From the NCBI GenBank assembly GCA_944325635.1, contig CALVBD010000011.1, positions 1 to 35,474 of the forward strand: a stretch of DNA of 35,474 nucleotides. Reading direction: 5' to 3'. The notes under the pieces were generated by a model. The model had not been told where the DNA came from and did no database searches. It saw nothing but the letters and a program-made list of their open reading frames with translations. Made by a program: the position numbers and the translations under genes. Shown one piece after another: positions 1 through 9,059 of this stretch; positions within the stretch are counted from its first letter, which is position 1, and each line of letters starts with the position of its first letter. The stretch is from Candidatus Gastranaerophilales bacterium (GTDB lineage: Bacteria; Cyanobacteriota; Vampirovibrionia; Gastranaerophilales; Gastranaerophilaceae).

Positions 1-1418
1 TCTTTTAAGTCTGGGTTTGTTTTTTTCAAATCTTCTATACGCGCTTCCATCTGGCGTTTTGACGGGTTCTCTATCCCCTCCCGGCGGAACAAAGCACCCG
101 CCAGTTCCTCGTATGTCGTGTAGTCCTTGTTTGTGAAAGTGATTGGTTTTCTTGCAGCAGCTTCATTTTTTACGGCTTCAATTTCTGCTGCAACTTTTTT
201 ATATCCTTCTATTGCTTCTTCTTTAGTTTGTCTGCCCTGCAGTCTTTTGTCATCTGCCTCAAGTTCTCCGGGCACAACAACATCATCGCCTGCCCAGCCG
301 CGGATTTTGCCACCATTGGCTTCAAGAAGTTCCTCTTTTGTACAGCCGAATTTTTGAGCAAGTGCTTCTATACTTTCACCGTTCTGGAGAACAACTTTTG
401 TATTGCCTTTACCATCGTATTCTACATTATATTCCTGTCCGTCAACTACTTTTGTCTGGGATAATTTTTTATTTTCGTTATTAAATGTTGTTGTTGATGT
501 AGTTTTACCATCATTAACAGTTTCTGTATGACCGTTTTCGTCATATGCTTTTTCTGTTGTTTTGCCCTGTTCTTTTATTGTTTCAGAAACAACTTTGCCG
601 TCTTTTACAGTTCTTGTTGTTTCTTTGCTATATTCAGTAATATTTTCGGTCACAGTACCGTCTTCATTATAGGTATATTCTGTTCGTTTTTCTTTTGCCG
701 GAATGCCTTCATTTTCGAGTTTTGACATTAAAACAGGATTGCCGTTTTCATCATAAAGATAAGATTCTGTAGTTGCGCCGTTTTTAATCGTTGCAGAAGC
801 CGGCTTGCCGTTTTCCATTTGTATTGTCTGAACAGGGAAACCGCCTTCTCCGGTCAGTTCTATCTGCTTTAATTCGCCGTTTGCATCGTAGTTTGTAACT
901 TCTTTTTGCCCGTTTTGATATACTGTCTGCTTGCTTTTCAGTTTCTTATCTTTGTCATAGTATGACGTAATTGTTTCACCGTTTTCACCCTGAATGGCAA
1001 CTTCTGACGATCTATCCGGATGAATTGTTTCGGTTGAACCGTCTTTATACTTGATTAATACTGTCTTTTGACCGTTATTATCTATAACTTTTGAGTCTGC
1101 AATATTTTCGCTTGACTGGGATAGCTCGTTGATAAAGTTCAACAAATCTTTTTTATCAACATCTTTAATATTATTCTTTTTAAGGAATTTTTTTGCTTCT
1201 CTGGCGGAAAGAGTGTCATTACCTGCGGCATCAAGTATTTTTTCCTGAAACTGTTTTACTTCATCTGCGTCAAGAACTCCGTCTTTGTTGACATCAACGG
1301 AGTCAAAAATATTCTGCATACTTTTATCTTTGATATTTTCCTTTTTAATACCGCCTTTTAACTGCTCGGTATTCACACTACCCATTTTGCCGCCGCGGTC
1401 AAGCTTTAGTTCACTCAT
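1..1418 (-). CDS. EF-hand / YD-like repeat / LysM protein (C-terminus outside window)
   Basis: The gene starts at an ATG at 1418 and is still open at base 1, so at least 472 residues are present and the C-terminus is missing. Near residues 40-55 a loop reading DVNKDGVLDADE fits the EF-hand consensus (D-x-N-x-D-G-x-x-D-x-x-E). A second, weaker helix-loop (NDTLSAREAKKF) follows. The middle is built of degenerate units of the type YDxxGxxxxxxxxNG, such as NYDANGEL, YLYDENGNPV and AYDENGHTE, resembling bacterial YD/Rhs-like beta repeats. Around residues 340-385 lies a LysM-like module (ESIEALAQKFGCTKEELLEAN, then VVVPGEL), which would bind peptidoglycan. No signal peptide is visible. A weak AAAGGA lies about 13 bases before the start. 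The protein at 6840-7754 shares the EF-hand plus YD-like plan. A calcium-responsive, wall-associated role is inference; the domain calls are fairly secure. Confidence 0.75.
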   Translation of the reverse strand, partial: MSELKLDRGGKMGSVNTEQLKGGIKKENIKDKSMQNIFDSVDVNKDGVLDADEVKQFQEKILDAAGNDTLSAREAKKFLKKNNIKDVDKKDLLNFINELSQSSENIADSKVIDNNGQKTVLIKYKDGSTETIHPDRSSEVAIQGENGETITSYYDKDKKLKSKQTVYQNGQKEVTNYDANGELKQIELTGEGGFPVQTIQMENGKPASATIKNGATTESYLYDENGNPVLMSKLENEGIPAKEKRTEYTYNEDGTVTENITEYSKETTRTVKDGKVVSETIKEQGKTTEKAYDENGHTETVNDGKTTSTTTFNNENKKLSQTKVVDGQEYNVEYDGKGNTKVVLQNGESIEALAQKFGCTKEELLEANGGKIRGWAGDDVVVPGELEADDKRLQGRQTKEEAIEGYKKVAAEIEAVKNEAAARKPITFTNKDYTTYEELAGALFRREGIENPSKRQMEARIEDLKKTNPDLK

Positions 1419-1717
1419 TTAGTAAACAGTCCTTTCAATTAATTTTCCACCTAAAAAAGCTATCGACTGTTTTTGCGGATTTCTTTAATATTTTTTACGC
1501 TCTTTTTTACATTTTTTTACAATTCTTCATTCCGGACACGTGGAAAAATTGATTGAAGCAAAGTATGAACTTTCGTTTTTCAAGCTATGCGGAATCGCAT
1601 TCCCATCGGATGCAACGACTTTGCGATCCCGGGTCGGAACACGGGATGACATAAAATATTAAATTACCATACGACTTTACGACTATGCGATTATGGGTAG
1701 CAGCTCACAATACGAAT
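1419..1717. repeat. gene-free gap with short inverted and direct repeats
   Basis: No convincing gene lies here. An AT-rich stretch (1440-1530) follows the start of the left gene. Then come a small inverted repeat, GGAAT-CGC-ATTCC at 1591-1603, and a second one with arms ATCCCG (1626-1631) and CGGGAT (1642-1647). ACGACTTTGCGAT near 1615 recurs in expanded form near 1673. The higher-GC, palindromic block differs from the flanking sequence and looks like a dispersed intergenic repeat. A genome-wide search would show whether it recurs. Confidence 0.45.
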
Positions 1718-2641
1718 TTATTTTATCGTTTTGCCAAGTTTTGCAATGGTCTCAATATCTTCGTGCGGCTCTTTGCCAAGAGTTGTCAGGTAATTTCCGA
1801 TTAAAATGCCCTCAACACAAGTTTTTAAAGCTTTTTCCTGATTTTCTTCCGACAAACGCATTCTCCCGCCGCAAAAACGCAAAATCGAATTCGGGTTTGC
1901 TATTTTAAATACTGCAAGGGTTCTTAGGATATTTTCTTCGTCTATTTTATCGTAATAATTCTCAAACGGAGTTTCAGGTATCGGCATAAGAATATTTATC
2001 GGAATGCTGTCGGGTTCAATTTCCGCAAGCTCAATTGCCATTTCAACCCGCTGTTCAACGCTTTCTCCCATCCCGAGAATTACACCGCAGCAAAGTTCCA
2101 TTCCGTATTTTTTGACCAATTTACAGGTATTAAGTCTATCCTGCCATGTGTGGGTTGTGCAAACCGACGGATAGTAAGATTCCGCGGTATTTATGTTATG
2201 GTGAAACCTTTTAAGTCCAGCATCAGCTAACGCTTTTGCCTGCTCTTCGTTTAAAATCCCGATGGAGGCACAGCTTTTTATTCCTTCGACTTTATTCAGG
2301 GCTTTTATCATCTCAAGAATTTTGTCAAAATCTTCCTCATCCGGAGTTTTACCTGATGTAACAATGGCAAATCTGTCCGCCTTGTTTTCTCTGGATTCTT
2401 CCGCAGCTTTTATGACATCCTCAACAGATATAAGCGGATATGATTCGATATCCGTTCTGTAGTATGAACTCTGCGCACAGTATTTGCAATTCTGAGAACA
2501 TTTGCCGTTTCTGGCGTTCACTATGGAACAAAATTCCACTGTGTCTTTCACATACTTTGATGAAAGCTCCAAAAGCTCTTCCAAATCCATATTATATAAT
2601 TTCAGTAATTCTTCTTTTGATAATTTTATTCCGGCTGCCAT
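1718..2641 (-). CDS. bioB: biotin synthase BioB
   Basis: This radical SAM enzyme inserts sulfur into dethiobiotin, the last step of biotin synthesis. The CxxxCxxC cluster motif is CSQNCKYCAQ (Cys48, Cys52, Cys55) and would hold the 4Fe-4S/SAM site. Family cysteines expected for the 2Fe-2S cluster appear in KSCASIG and ELCCGVILGMGES, and the conserved arginine in LRFCGGRMR. The length of 307 residues is normal. The start is ATG at 2641, 56 bases after the end of the small membrane-protein gene read in the same direction, so the two may be co-transcribed. No other classical biotin gene is adjacent, but a BioD-like gene lies about 13 kb away at 15554. Confidence 0.96.
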   Translation of the reverse strand: MAAGIKLSKEELLKLYNMDLEELLELSSKYVKDTVEFCSIVNARNGKCSQNCKYCAQSSYYRTDIESYPLISVEDVIKAAEESRENKADRFAIVTSGKTPDEEDFDKILEMIKALNKVEGIKSCASIGILNEEQAKALADAGLKRFHHNINTAESYYPSVCTTHTWQDRLNTCKLVKKYGMELCCGVILGMGESVEQRVEMAIELAEIEPDSIPINILMPIPETPFENYYDKIDEENILRTLAVFKIANPNSILRFCGGRMRLSEENQEKALKTCVEGILIGNYLTTLGKEPHEDIETIAKLGKTIK

Positions 2642-2697
2642 AAAAATTCTCCCCGTTCGGGAAAAATCTTACGCCAAAATCGCTATCAAGTCAAATC

Positions 2698-3123
2698 TTA
2701 CGGGGTTGGCGGCTTTTTCTTAAAAATCTTATTAAACCCTTTTTTGAAAAAATCGCAAACTTTTGTCCAGCCGTCTTTGAGTGTTGTAGTATTTATATTT
2801 TTTAATTTATTCGGCAAATTTGTAAACGTATTTTTCAAAGAAGGGAGAAGTTTTAATTTTTTCAGCCCGAAAATTCCGACCCCTACCATCAATGCTCCGA
2901 AAAGAAGTTTTTTCCAGAAAGGATTTTTTGACTGTTTTTGCTGCGGGTTTGTGTAAACCATCTGGTCTGTCATCGGTTGATTAAGATTTGCTCCTGAGAC
3001 AGGAAACTGAGGACTGCCCATATATCGGGGAGTTGTTCCGGTTATAAATGCTGCGCCGTCGTAATCCAAAATTCCGTTTGCCGCTGCCATATCTAATGCA
3101 TTTACAAGATTCGGTGATAACAT
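2698..3123 (-). CDS. small single-pass membrane protein, unknown function
   Basis: This 141-residue protein is of unknown function. The N-terminal 60 residues are polar, with Gly, Pro and Asn (NLVNALDMAAANGILDYDG). One hydrophobic segment, FGALMVGVGIFGLKKL at about residues 75-90, follows. The C-terminal half is strongly basic and ends KKKPPTP, so it probably faces the cytoplasm. It lies 56 bases upstream of bioB on the same strand and may share its transcript, although nothing in the protein suggests a biotin role. The 112-base gap to the divergent gene at 3236 should hold both promoters. Confidence 0.6.
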   Translation of the reverse strand: MLSPNLVNALDMAAANGILDYDGAAFITGTTPRYMGSPQFPVSGANLNQPMTDQMVYTNPQQKQSKNPFWKKLLFGALMVGVGIFGLKKLKLLPSLKNTFTNLPNKLKNINTTTLKDGWTKVCDFFKKGFNKIFKKKPPTP

Positions 3124-3235
3124 ATTTTCTCCAACCGTTAAAAGCGCACACGCCTTTTATTACTACACATTTATATAAAGTTTCATTTTTGTTATAAATT
3201 GCTTTTTCGCTTTGTATTTGTTACATTTTATTAAT

Positions 3236-4909
3236 ATGAGAGAATATTTTGATTTTAAAGGGATTTGGCACAAAATTTTTAATTGGTGCAGTGAAAATAA
3301 ATTTTTAGTTATTTTATGGATTTTATGTTTGATTGCACTTGTAATTTTCACGGGGCATTATTCAAACATTCTGCTGGACGTCGGGCGTGAGGTATATTAT
3401 CCCGAGAGAATTCTTGAAGGAAAAGTTTTATATAAAGAACTTTTCAATATATACGGGCCTTTCTCTTATCAGTGGAATGCGTTACTGCTCGCAATTTTCG
3501 GTAAAAAACTTTCAACATTTTATTTGTCAGGGGGGATTTGCTCTATCGCCATTGTGAGTGCAATTTTTCTCATTGCTAAAAAATTCTTTACTCAAAGCCT
3601 TAGTTTTGCCTTCGGGTGTCTTACTATAGCAACGGGAATTTGTGCTCCGCACTTATTTAACTTTACATTTCCATACTCTCAGGCAATGCTTTTCGGTACT
3701 GTCGGATTTTTGTATTCTCTTTTGTTCCTTCTAAAATTCAACGAAACAAAAGAGTCAAAGTTTTTGTACATTTCAGCCCTTCTTGCAGGATTTGCTGCGG
3801 CTAACAAGTATGATTTTTTACTCTACGGTGTATTTCTTTTCGGTGTTGCATGCTTTACAAAAAATATCAAATATATTCTGAATTCTATCACCTGCTTCAT
3901 GTTAGTTCCGTTGATATCTTTCGGGATTTTATTTTTGCAGGGGCTGACCTTTGTTCATCTCCTTGAAACATCTCAAATTTTGTCCGCTATGGCAAAATCA
4001 AACACACTCAAATATTTCTACTCAATTCAGGGAATATTTTTTAATAAACAAATGCTTACATTATATCCGATTGCTGCAGCAAAAACTTTACTCCTTGCAG
4101 GCGGAACTTTTCTTGGGATAAAATTATTTGATAAAAATAAAATCGCAGGCTGGGTCGTAACCTCGCTATTTGCAATACTTACAGTTATATTTACAACGCC
4201 GGCAAACTTTGTATTTGTCCTTCCCGCACTTTTAATCGCAAGTTTATTCAGTATTAAAAAATTCAAGGAAAACTCTTCGCTGTTAATTCTTATTCTTGCA
4301 GTTCTTTCTGTTAGCGTAAAATCTTTCCTAAGCTTAACACCAATGAATTACGGCAACTACTGTTTTGCAGTCTCGCTGATTGGGGCATTCGCGCTTTTGC
4401 TTTCGTATTTTGATAAAAAATATCAAAAAGCCGCGCTGATTTTTATATCAGCAACGGCTATATGTTTCTTTGGAATGTTTTCTTATAGCAGAATTTTCCA
4501 GAATAATACTAAAATATCTGTTCCGCGCGGAACAATTTATACAAACCCGCAGGACGGAAATGCAGCGCTTGAACTCCTCGGATATTTCAAATATAAAAAG
4601 ATTAAAAATGTTGTCATCTATCCTGAAGGCTTGCTTTTAAATTTTCTGTCCGAAACTAAATCCGACGACTGGTACAATTCAATGATTCCGTTATACGAAG
4701 AAGTTTTCGGGGATGAAAGATATATTGATTATTTCGCACAAAAAAGACCTGAAAACTTTGTCCTGAGCAACCTTAATACAAAAGATTACTACTATGAACT
4801 CATCTGCGTAAATTATGCAATACCTTTCTGCAAATTCCTTGTAACAGGCTACAATCCTGTAGAAGGAATAGATTACGGCAGAAGATTTCTGATTTACGAA
4901 AGAGAATAA
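3236..4909 (+). CDS. polytopic membrane protein, GT39/PMT-like glycosyltransferase
   Basis: This protein of about 557 residues has roughly ten to twelve hydrophobic segments and a soluble C-terminal domain from about residue 440. After the first membrane helix comes a loop with an acidic and aromatic motif (LLDVGREVYYPERIL, then ELFNIYGPF). Its position and style match the first periplasmic loop of dolichyl- or undecaprenyl-phosphate-sugar transferases, where an Asp is catalytic. A role in transferring lipid-linked sugars to the cell surface is inferred. The start chosen is ATG at 3236; an in-frame TTG at 3212 would add eight residues, but neither has a clear ribosome binding site. It lies 50 bases upstream of metG on the same strand. 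The ArnT-like protein at 33564 has a similar topology but a different loop sequence. Confidence 0.6.
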   Translation: MREYFDFKGIWHKIFNWCSENKFLVILWILCLIALVIFTGHYSNILLDVGREVYYPERILEGKVLYKELFNIYGPFSYQWNALLLAIFGKKLSTFYLSGGICSIAIVSAIFLIAKKFFTQSLSFAFGCLTIATGICAPHLFNFTFPYSQAMLFGTVGFLYSLLFLLKFNETKESKFLYISALLAGFAAANKYDFLLYGVFLFGVACFTKNIKYILNSITCFMLVPLISFGILFLQGLTFVHLLETSQILSAMAKSNTLKYFYSIQGIFFNKQMLTLYPIAAAKTLLLAGGTFLGIKLFDKNKIAGWVVTSLFAILTVIFTTPANFVFVLPALLIASLFSIKKFKENSSLLILILAVLSVSVKSFLSLTPMNYGNYCFAVSLIGAFALLLSYFDKKYQKAALIFISATAICFFGMFSYSRIFQNNTKISVPRGTIYTNPQDGNAALELLGYFKYKKIKNVVIYPEGLLLNFLSETKSDDWYNSMIPLYEEVFGDERYIDYFAQKRPENFVLSNLNTKDYYYELICVNYAIPFCKFLVTGYNPVEGIDYGRRFLIYERE

Positions 4910-4959
4910 TTTTTTATGATAAAATTCAATTATACAAATAGGAATAAGAGGAAATAAGA

Positions 4960-6531
4960 ATGGATAAATTTTATATTACTACCGCAATAGATTACGTAAA
5001 CGGCGCCCCGCACATAGGCCACGCTTATGAAAAAATTCTGACAGACATCATCGCAAGGCACTTTTCTCAAAGAACCGATGATATGTTCTTTTTAACAGGT
5101 ACTGACGAACACGGGATTAAAATCCAAAAAACCGCTGCCTCAAAAGGTATTACCCCTAAAGAACTCTGCGATGAAAATGCCCAAAAATTTAAAGACGCCT
5201 GGAAAGCGCTCGATATTAATTACAACAAATTCATAAGAACAACCGACGATTATCACGAAAAAGCCGTTCAAAAAATCTTTAAAAAATTAGTGGACAAAGG
5301 TGATATTTATAAACATTCTTACGAAGGGCTTTACTGCACCGGCTGTGAATGCTTCCTCAACCCGAAAGATTTAACTGAAGATGGTCTTTGCCCAGACCAT
5401 TTAAAAAAACCGGAAGTAGTTAAAGAAGAAAATTACTTCTTTAAATTAACTAACTATAAAGACGCAATAATTAAACACATTAAAGAACATCCTGATTTTA
5501 TAGTTCCAGCGTTCCGAGCAAATGAAGTTTTAAATCAATTAGAAGATATTCAAGACATCTCTGTATCCCGCGCAAAATCAAATGTTCAATGGGGAATTGA
5601 TGTTCTCGGCGACGACGAACAATCCATTTACGTATGGATTGACGCGCTTTCTAACTACATTACGGCGCTCGGTTATGACACGGAAGCTGACGCTCCTGAT
5701 TTCAAAAAATACTGGCCTGCTGATGTTCAGGTTATCGGAAAAGATATCCTGAAATTCCACAGCATCTATTGGCCGGCATTTTTGATGGCGCTGGATTTAC
5801 CGCTTCCGAAACATATCCTTGCGCACGGCTGGATTACGATTGATGAAACAAAAATGTCTAAATCCCTCGGCAACGTAATTTCACCGACTTCCGTTATTGA
5901 AAATTACGAACTCAAAGAGCCTGACGCGTTCAGATACTATATGGCAACCTCCGCCCCTTGCGGACGCGACGGAAATTATTCCGACGAAGATTTTAAAGAA
6001 AAAGTTAACGCTCACCTTGCAAACAGTATGGGCAATCTTCTCAACAGAACCCTTTCAATGCTTGTGAAATACTTTGACGGTGTCGTTCAGCCGAAAAACT
6101 TATCACTTGTTGACGGCGCAAATGAACTTTTGAAAAAAGCACTCGGAACAGTGAAAATTGTAGAAAACCACTTCAACCACTTTGAAGTGGCAGAAGCCGC
6201 GCAGGAAATCACAGGGCTTGTCGACATTGCAAACAAATTCGTCACAGATAACGCTCCGTGGACTTTAGCAAAAGAAGGAAAAATGGATGAATGCGCTCAA
6301 GTTCTCACAACCGTTCTGGAAGTTATGTGCATTGTGTCAGCACTGATTTATCCATACTGCCCGAACATTGCTAAAAACATGGCAAGACAATTATCGTTTA
6401 ATCTGAGCGTAAAATTAGACGATTTAACAACCGATAACATAAAAGAGGGTAAACTTATATCAAAAGAAGATATAACCCCAGTATTCCTCCGTGTAGACTC
6501 TGAACTGGCAGATAAATCGGCTAAGAAATAA
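4960..6531 (+). CDS. metG: methionyl-tRNA synthetase
   Basis: This class I enzyme charges tRNA-Met. The HIGH motif is HIGH at residues 18-21 and the KMSKS motif is at 298-302 (ETKMSKSLGN). The zinc knuckle is the single-zinc type, CTGCE at about 126-130 and CPDH at 144-147, as in the Thermus-type MetRS, rather than the two-knuckle E. coli form. The protein is 523 residues and stops after the anticodon-binding helical domain. The C-terminal EMAP/Trbp111 tRNA-binding extension of longer family members is absent, so this is a short monomer-type enzyme. A purine-rich AAGAGGAAATAAGA precedes the ATG and supplies the ribosome binding site. Confidence 0.97.
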   Translation: MDKFYITTAIDYVNGAPHIGHAYEKILTDIIARHFSQRTDDMFFLTGTDEHGIKIQKTAASKGITPKELCDENAQKFKDAWKALDINYNKFIRTTDDYHEKAVQKIFKKLVDKGDIYKHSYEGLYCTGCECFLNPKDLTEDGLCPDHLKKPEVVKEENYFFKLTNYKDAIIKHIKEHPDFIVPAFRANEVLNQLEDIQDISVSRAKSNVQWGIDVLGDDEQSIYVWIDALSNYITALGYDTEADAPDFKKYWPADVQVIGKDILKFHSIYWPAFLMALDLPLPKHILAHGWITIDETKMSKSLGNVISPTSVIENYELKEPDAFRYYMATSAPCGRDGNYSDEDFKEKVNAHLANSMGNLLNRTLSMLVKYFDGVVQPKNLSLVDGANELLKKALGTVKIVENHFNHFEVAEAAQEITGLVDIANKFVTDNAPWTLAKEGKMDECAQVLTTVLEVMCIVSALIYPYCPNIAKNMARQLSFNLSVKLDDLTTDNIKEGKLISKEDITPVFLRVDSELADKSAKK

Positions 6532-6839
6532 CTCAAGAGAAAAACTTTAGATATTTTACAATTTCCGGTGAGGGGTAAATATGTGTGGAAATTGAAGAGT
6601 AAGTGGCGAGTAGTTCGATAAAATAAGCATTCGCTTCACTCCTCACTACTTTCCACCCTCTCCTGTCCTTCGGACACCCTCTCCCAGCAGGAGAGGCAAC
6701 TAAAAACTACTTTATATATTGAACCCTTCACTCCTCATTCTTCACCATTCTCTTATTCAAAGGTTCGGTTGGGCATACCTGCCCAACAATAACCGGCACA
6801 ACTATCTCTGTAAGATGCTGGTCAGATACGAAATGACAT
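6532..6839. repeat. repeat-rich intergenic gap between metG and an EF-hand gene
   Basis: No gene is supported. The stretch holds pyrimidine-rich blocks with mirrored purine blocks (CCCTCTCC near 6657, then GGAGAGG near 6690) and a perfect inverted repeat, GTTGGGCA-TACC-TGCCCAAC, at 6768-6787. The same blocks occur in the repeat nest at 26191-26976, where the 20-base palindrome appears in the opposite orientation. This suggests a family of REP-like elements scattered through the genome. Confidence 0.65.
6768..6787. repeat. perfect 8-bp inverted repeat, loop TACC
   Basis: The arms GTTGGGCA and TGCCCAAC flank the loop TACC. The copy at 26901-26922 has the same arms with the loop GGTA, the reverse complement, so the two are copies of one element inserted in opposite orientations 20 kb apart. 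Confidence 0.8.
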
Positions 6840-7754
6840 CTACTCAACTCTTTCGCCGTCACGGGAATATTTCTCAACTGTGCCGTCCGGCTTTGTTATA
6901 GAAACACTGCCGTCACCGGTCATAAACGCCTTATCCTGATATATAACAGTCCCGTCCTGCAGTGTTACCTCAAAAGATCCGCCATCACGCAGTAAATTAA
7001 CATCAACAACATTTACTCCGTAAGAATGTCCAAAAAATTCATTGACAGATGCTTCATTAAAGCCTTCTGAATTAAACATTTTTGCTAAATCAGCACCGGT
7101 ATATATATTACCGCCATTCTCGTCATAGGTGGTAAACATAAAATCATCTGTTTCTATAAATTCGCCGTTTTCGTCTTTTTTATAATTTTGTGCTACAGGA
7201 ACTCCGGCTTCATCATATTTTACAACCTGCTTTACGCCGCTTTCTTCATTCGTAACAACAGCAGATTCAAATTTTACATTTTCTCCGGAATAGTTATATG
7301 TTTCCTCTATATTATTTCCGTTCAGGCCTGTTAGTTCTATCAATTCGGTATCACCGCTATAAGAATACTTTTCTTTTGTTCCCTCATATTCTGCTTCTAT
7401 TGAACCATCAGGATTCTCTTTGTATGATATATTGTTCTGTTTAAAATATTCTATGTTTGAATTTTTTGCTTTTTGAGCTTCCTCACTTATTGGTTTTGTC
7501 TGGTTTTTATTAAGAATAGACTCTATAGACCCTTTCAAACTGTCCCAGGATTTACCGATAAGCCCCTTCTCTTCTGCAAGCGCTGCCATACTGACATCAG
7601 AAAAATCACTCTTATCAATGATTCCATTATTGTTTTTGTCTCCAAATATAGAACCTTTAGTAGTTTCTTTATCAGAATTTTTTACTATTTTCGTACTATT
7701 GCTTGCTTTATTTATTGAACTGACACCGTCAATTCCGCCCATAAGACCTCTCAT
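6840..7754 (-). CDS. EF-hand / YD-like repeat protein
   Basis: This 304-residue protein has an EF-hand-like loop (DKNNNGIIDKSD) at about residues 39-50. The rest is polar and rich in short beta-type units with YDExG and NG turns (KYDEAGVPV, TYDENGGNIYTG, ITKPDGTVEKY). The plan matches the first part of the protein at 1-1418, but there is no LysM module. No signal peptide or membrane segment is seen. The ATG at 7754 is used here. An internal ATG at 7742 is preceded by GAGAGGT at good spacing and may be the true start. The gene follows the dnaN terminator, so it is probably transcribed separately. Function is unknown; calcium binding is inferred from the loop alone. Confidence 0.7.
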   Translation of the reverse strand: MRGLMGGIDGVSSINKASNSTKIVKNSDKETTKGSIFGDKNNNGIIDKSDFSDVSMAALAEEKGLIGKSWDSLKGSIESILNKNQTKPISEEAQKAKNSNIEYFKQNNISYKENPDGSIEAEYEGTKEKYSYSGDTELIELTGLNGNNIEETYNYSGENVKFESAVVTNEESGVKQVVKYDEAGVPVAQNYKKDENGEFIETDDFMFTTYDENGGNIYTGADLAKMFNSEGFNEASVNEFFGHSYGVNVVDVNLLRDGGSFEVTLQDGTVIYQDKAFMTGDGSVSITKPDGTVEKYSRDGERVE

Positions 7755-7773
7755 TCTTATTTATTTTGCACAT

Positions 7774-7807
7774 GAAAAAACTTCACGTATATACATGAAG
7801 TTTTTTC
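7774..7807 (-). terminator. dnaN terminator
   Basis: Perfect 12-bp arms GAAAAAACTTCA (7774-7785) and TGAAGTTTTTTC (7796-7807) enclose a ten-base loop. Because the arms carry A and T runs, it would work in both directions. On the minus strand it closes dnaN and separates it from the EF-hand gene. Confidence 0.85.
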
Positions 7808-7852
7808 TCAAAAATAATATTCAGGTTTTATAAATTTATTTACATTACTTAA

Positions 7853-8974
7853 TTATCTAATCTGAACCGGCATTATCAAGCAGACAAAGTCTTCTTCGCA
7901 GTTCGGTCTTAAGACTGTCGCTGACAATGGTGTGTTTAAACCGATATTAACTTCTTCGCAGTCAATATTTTTCAAAGCTTCCAGTACAAATTTATAATTA
8001 AATGCTATCTGCAATTCTTCACCGTCATAATTTATTGTTAATTCTTCTTCCGACTTACCTGAATCAGGAGTGTCACCGGTTAATTTAAGGCAATTTTGAG
8101 AGAAATCAAATTTTACAATACTTGTTTTCTCGTTAACCATAATAGCAACACGTTCAAGTGCAGAAATTAACTGTGCTACGTTCACAGTTGCTGTTTTCGG
8201 GCTTTCTGACGGAATTAACTGATTGTATTTAGGGAATTGACCTTCCAGAAGTCTGGATATCGTAATAGTTTTTTCTGATTTGATAATAATTTTTGATTTT
8301 TCGGTATAGATTTTAACAGACTCATCTTCAATCAGAGAACTCATCTTAATAAATTCATTCAGGGTTTTTGAAGGAATTATAAGCTGCTGGGATTTATTTT
8401 CAGGGTTTTTAATATTTTCTCTGACTCTTGCAAGTCTGTTACCGTCGGTTGAGGCAATTTCCAGAACCTGCCCCTGGATATCACATACAATACCTGATAA
8501 AAGGTTGCTTGCCTCATAGCTTGCAGCAGCAAACCCTGCCTGTCTTACAGCTTTTGTCAAAGGTTTTACTTCTATTTCAAAAGCGTCCTCTTCATTTGCT
8601 GTAAAATTAGAAACTTCCGGTGGGAATTCGTTTGCGGAAATACCGATTATGTCAAATTTTGAATTTTGGCATGTGATATTAACGGTTGTTGAACCTTCTG
8701 CCATTTCAAAAGTAATAAGTTTATCTCCAAGCTTGGAAACTATCTCGTTGAGCGTTTTTGAAGGAAGAGTTATTTTTCCTTCTTCTTCAACCTGCGCGCT
8801 GACCTCTGCAATTACTGTCAAATCAAGATCTGTTGCAACAAGCTTGATTGTACTGTTATCAATAGTTTCAATTAATATATTCAGCAAAACCGGCTGCAAA
8901 GCTCTAACGCTTGTAGCACGTTCTACTATTTTAATACCGTTATACAAATCCTCTTTCTTAATTACAAATTTCAT
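7853..8974 (-). CDS. dnaN: DNA polymerase III beta sliding clamp
   Basis: The beta clamp encircles DNA as a dimer and tethers polymerase III. The 373-residue length and the three-domain pattern fit the family. Recognisable parts are the N-terminal MKFVIKKEDLYNGIKIVERA, the domain 1 segment GKITLPSKTLNEIVSKL, the domain 2 FAASYEASNLLSGIVCD and the C-terminal VCLIMPVQIR, which ends in the usual M-P-[VM]-[RQ] clamp tail. The start is ATG at 8974, preceded by AAAGGAG at good spacing. It is transcribed away from the candidate origin at 9060-9315, as dnaN is in Synechococcus. Confidence 0.97.
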   Translation of the reverse strand: MKFVIKKEDLYNGIKIVERATSVRALQPVLLNILIETIDNSTIKLVATDLDLTVIAEVSAQVEEEGKITLPSKTLNEIVSKLGDKLITFEMAEGSTTVNITCQNSKFDIIGISANEFPPEVSNFTANEEDAFEIEVKPLTKAVRQAGFAAASYEASNLLSGIVCDIQGQVLEIASTDGNRLARVRENIKNPENKSQQLIIPSKTLNEFIKMSSLIEDESVKIYTEKSKIIIKSEKTITISRLLEGQFPKYNQLIPSESPKTATVNVAQLISALERVAIMVNEKTSIVKFDFSQNCLKLTGDTPDSGKSEEELTINYDGEELQIAFNYKFVLEALKNIDCEEVNIGLNTPLSATVLRPNCEEDFVCLIMPVQIR

Positions 8975-9059
8975 CCCATACTCCTTTGTTTTTATGAATA
9001 AATGATATAATAAATAAAGTCGTAACTGAACAATATATAAACAAAATGTAACTTTAGAC

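Noticed and set aside
127-725. Plus-strand frames at the left edge, hydrophobic and Cys/Phe-rich
   Set aside because: They are antisense shadows of the EF-hand/LysM gene, which is open across the stretch with recognisable domains.
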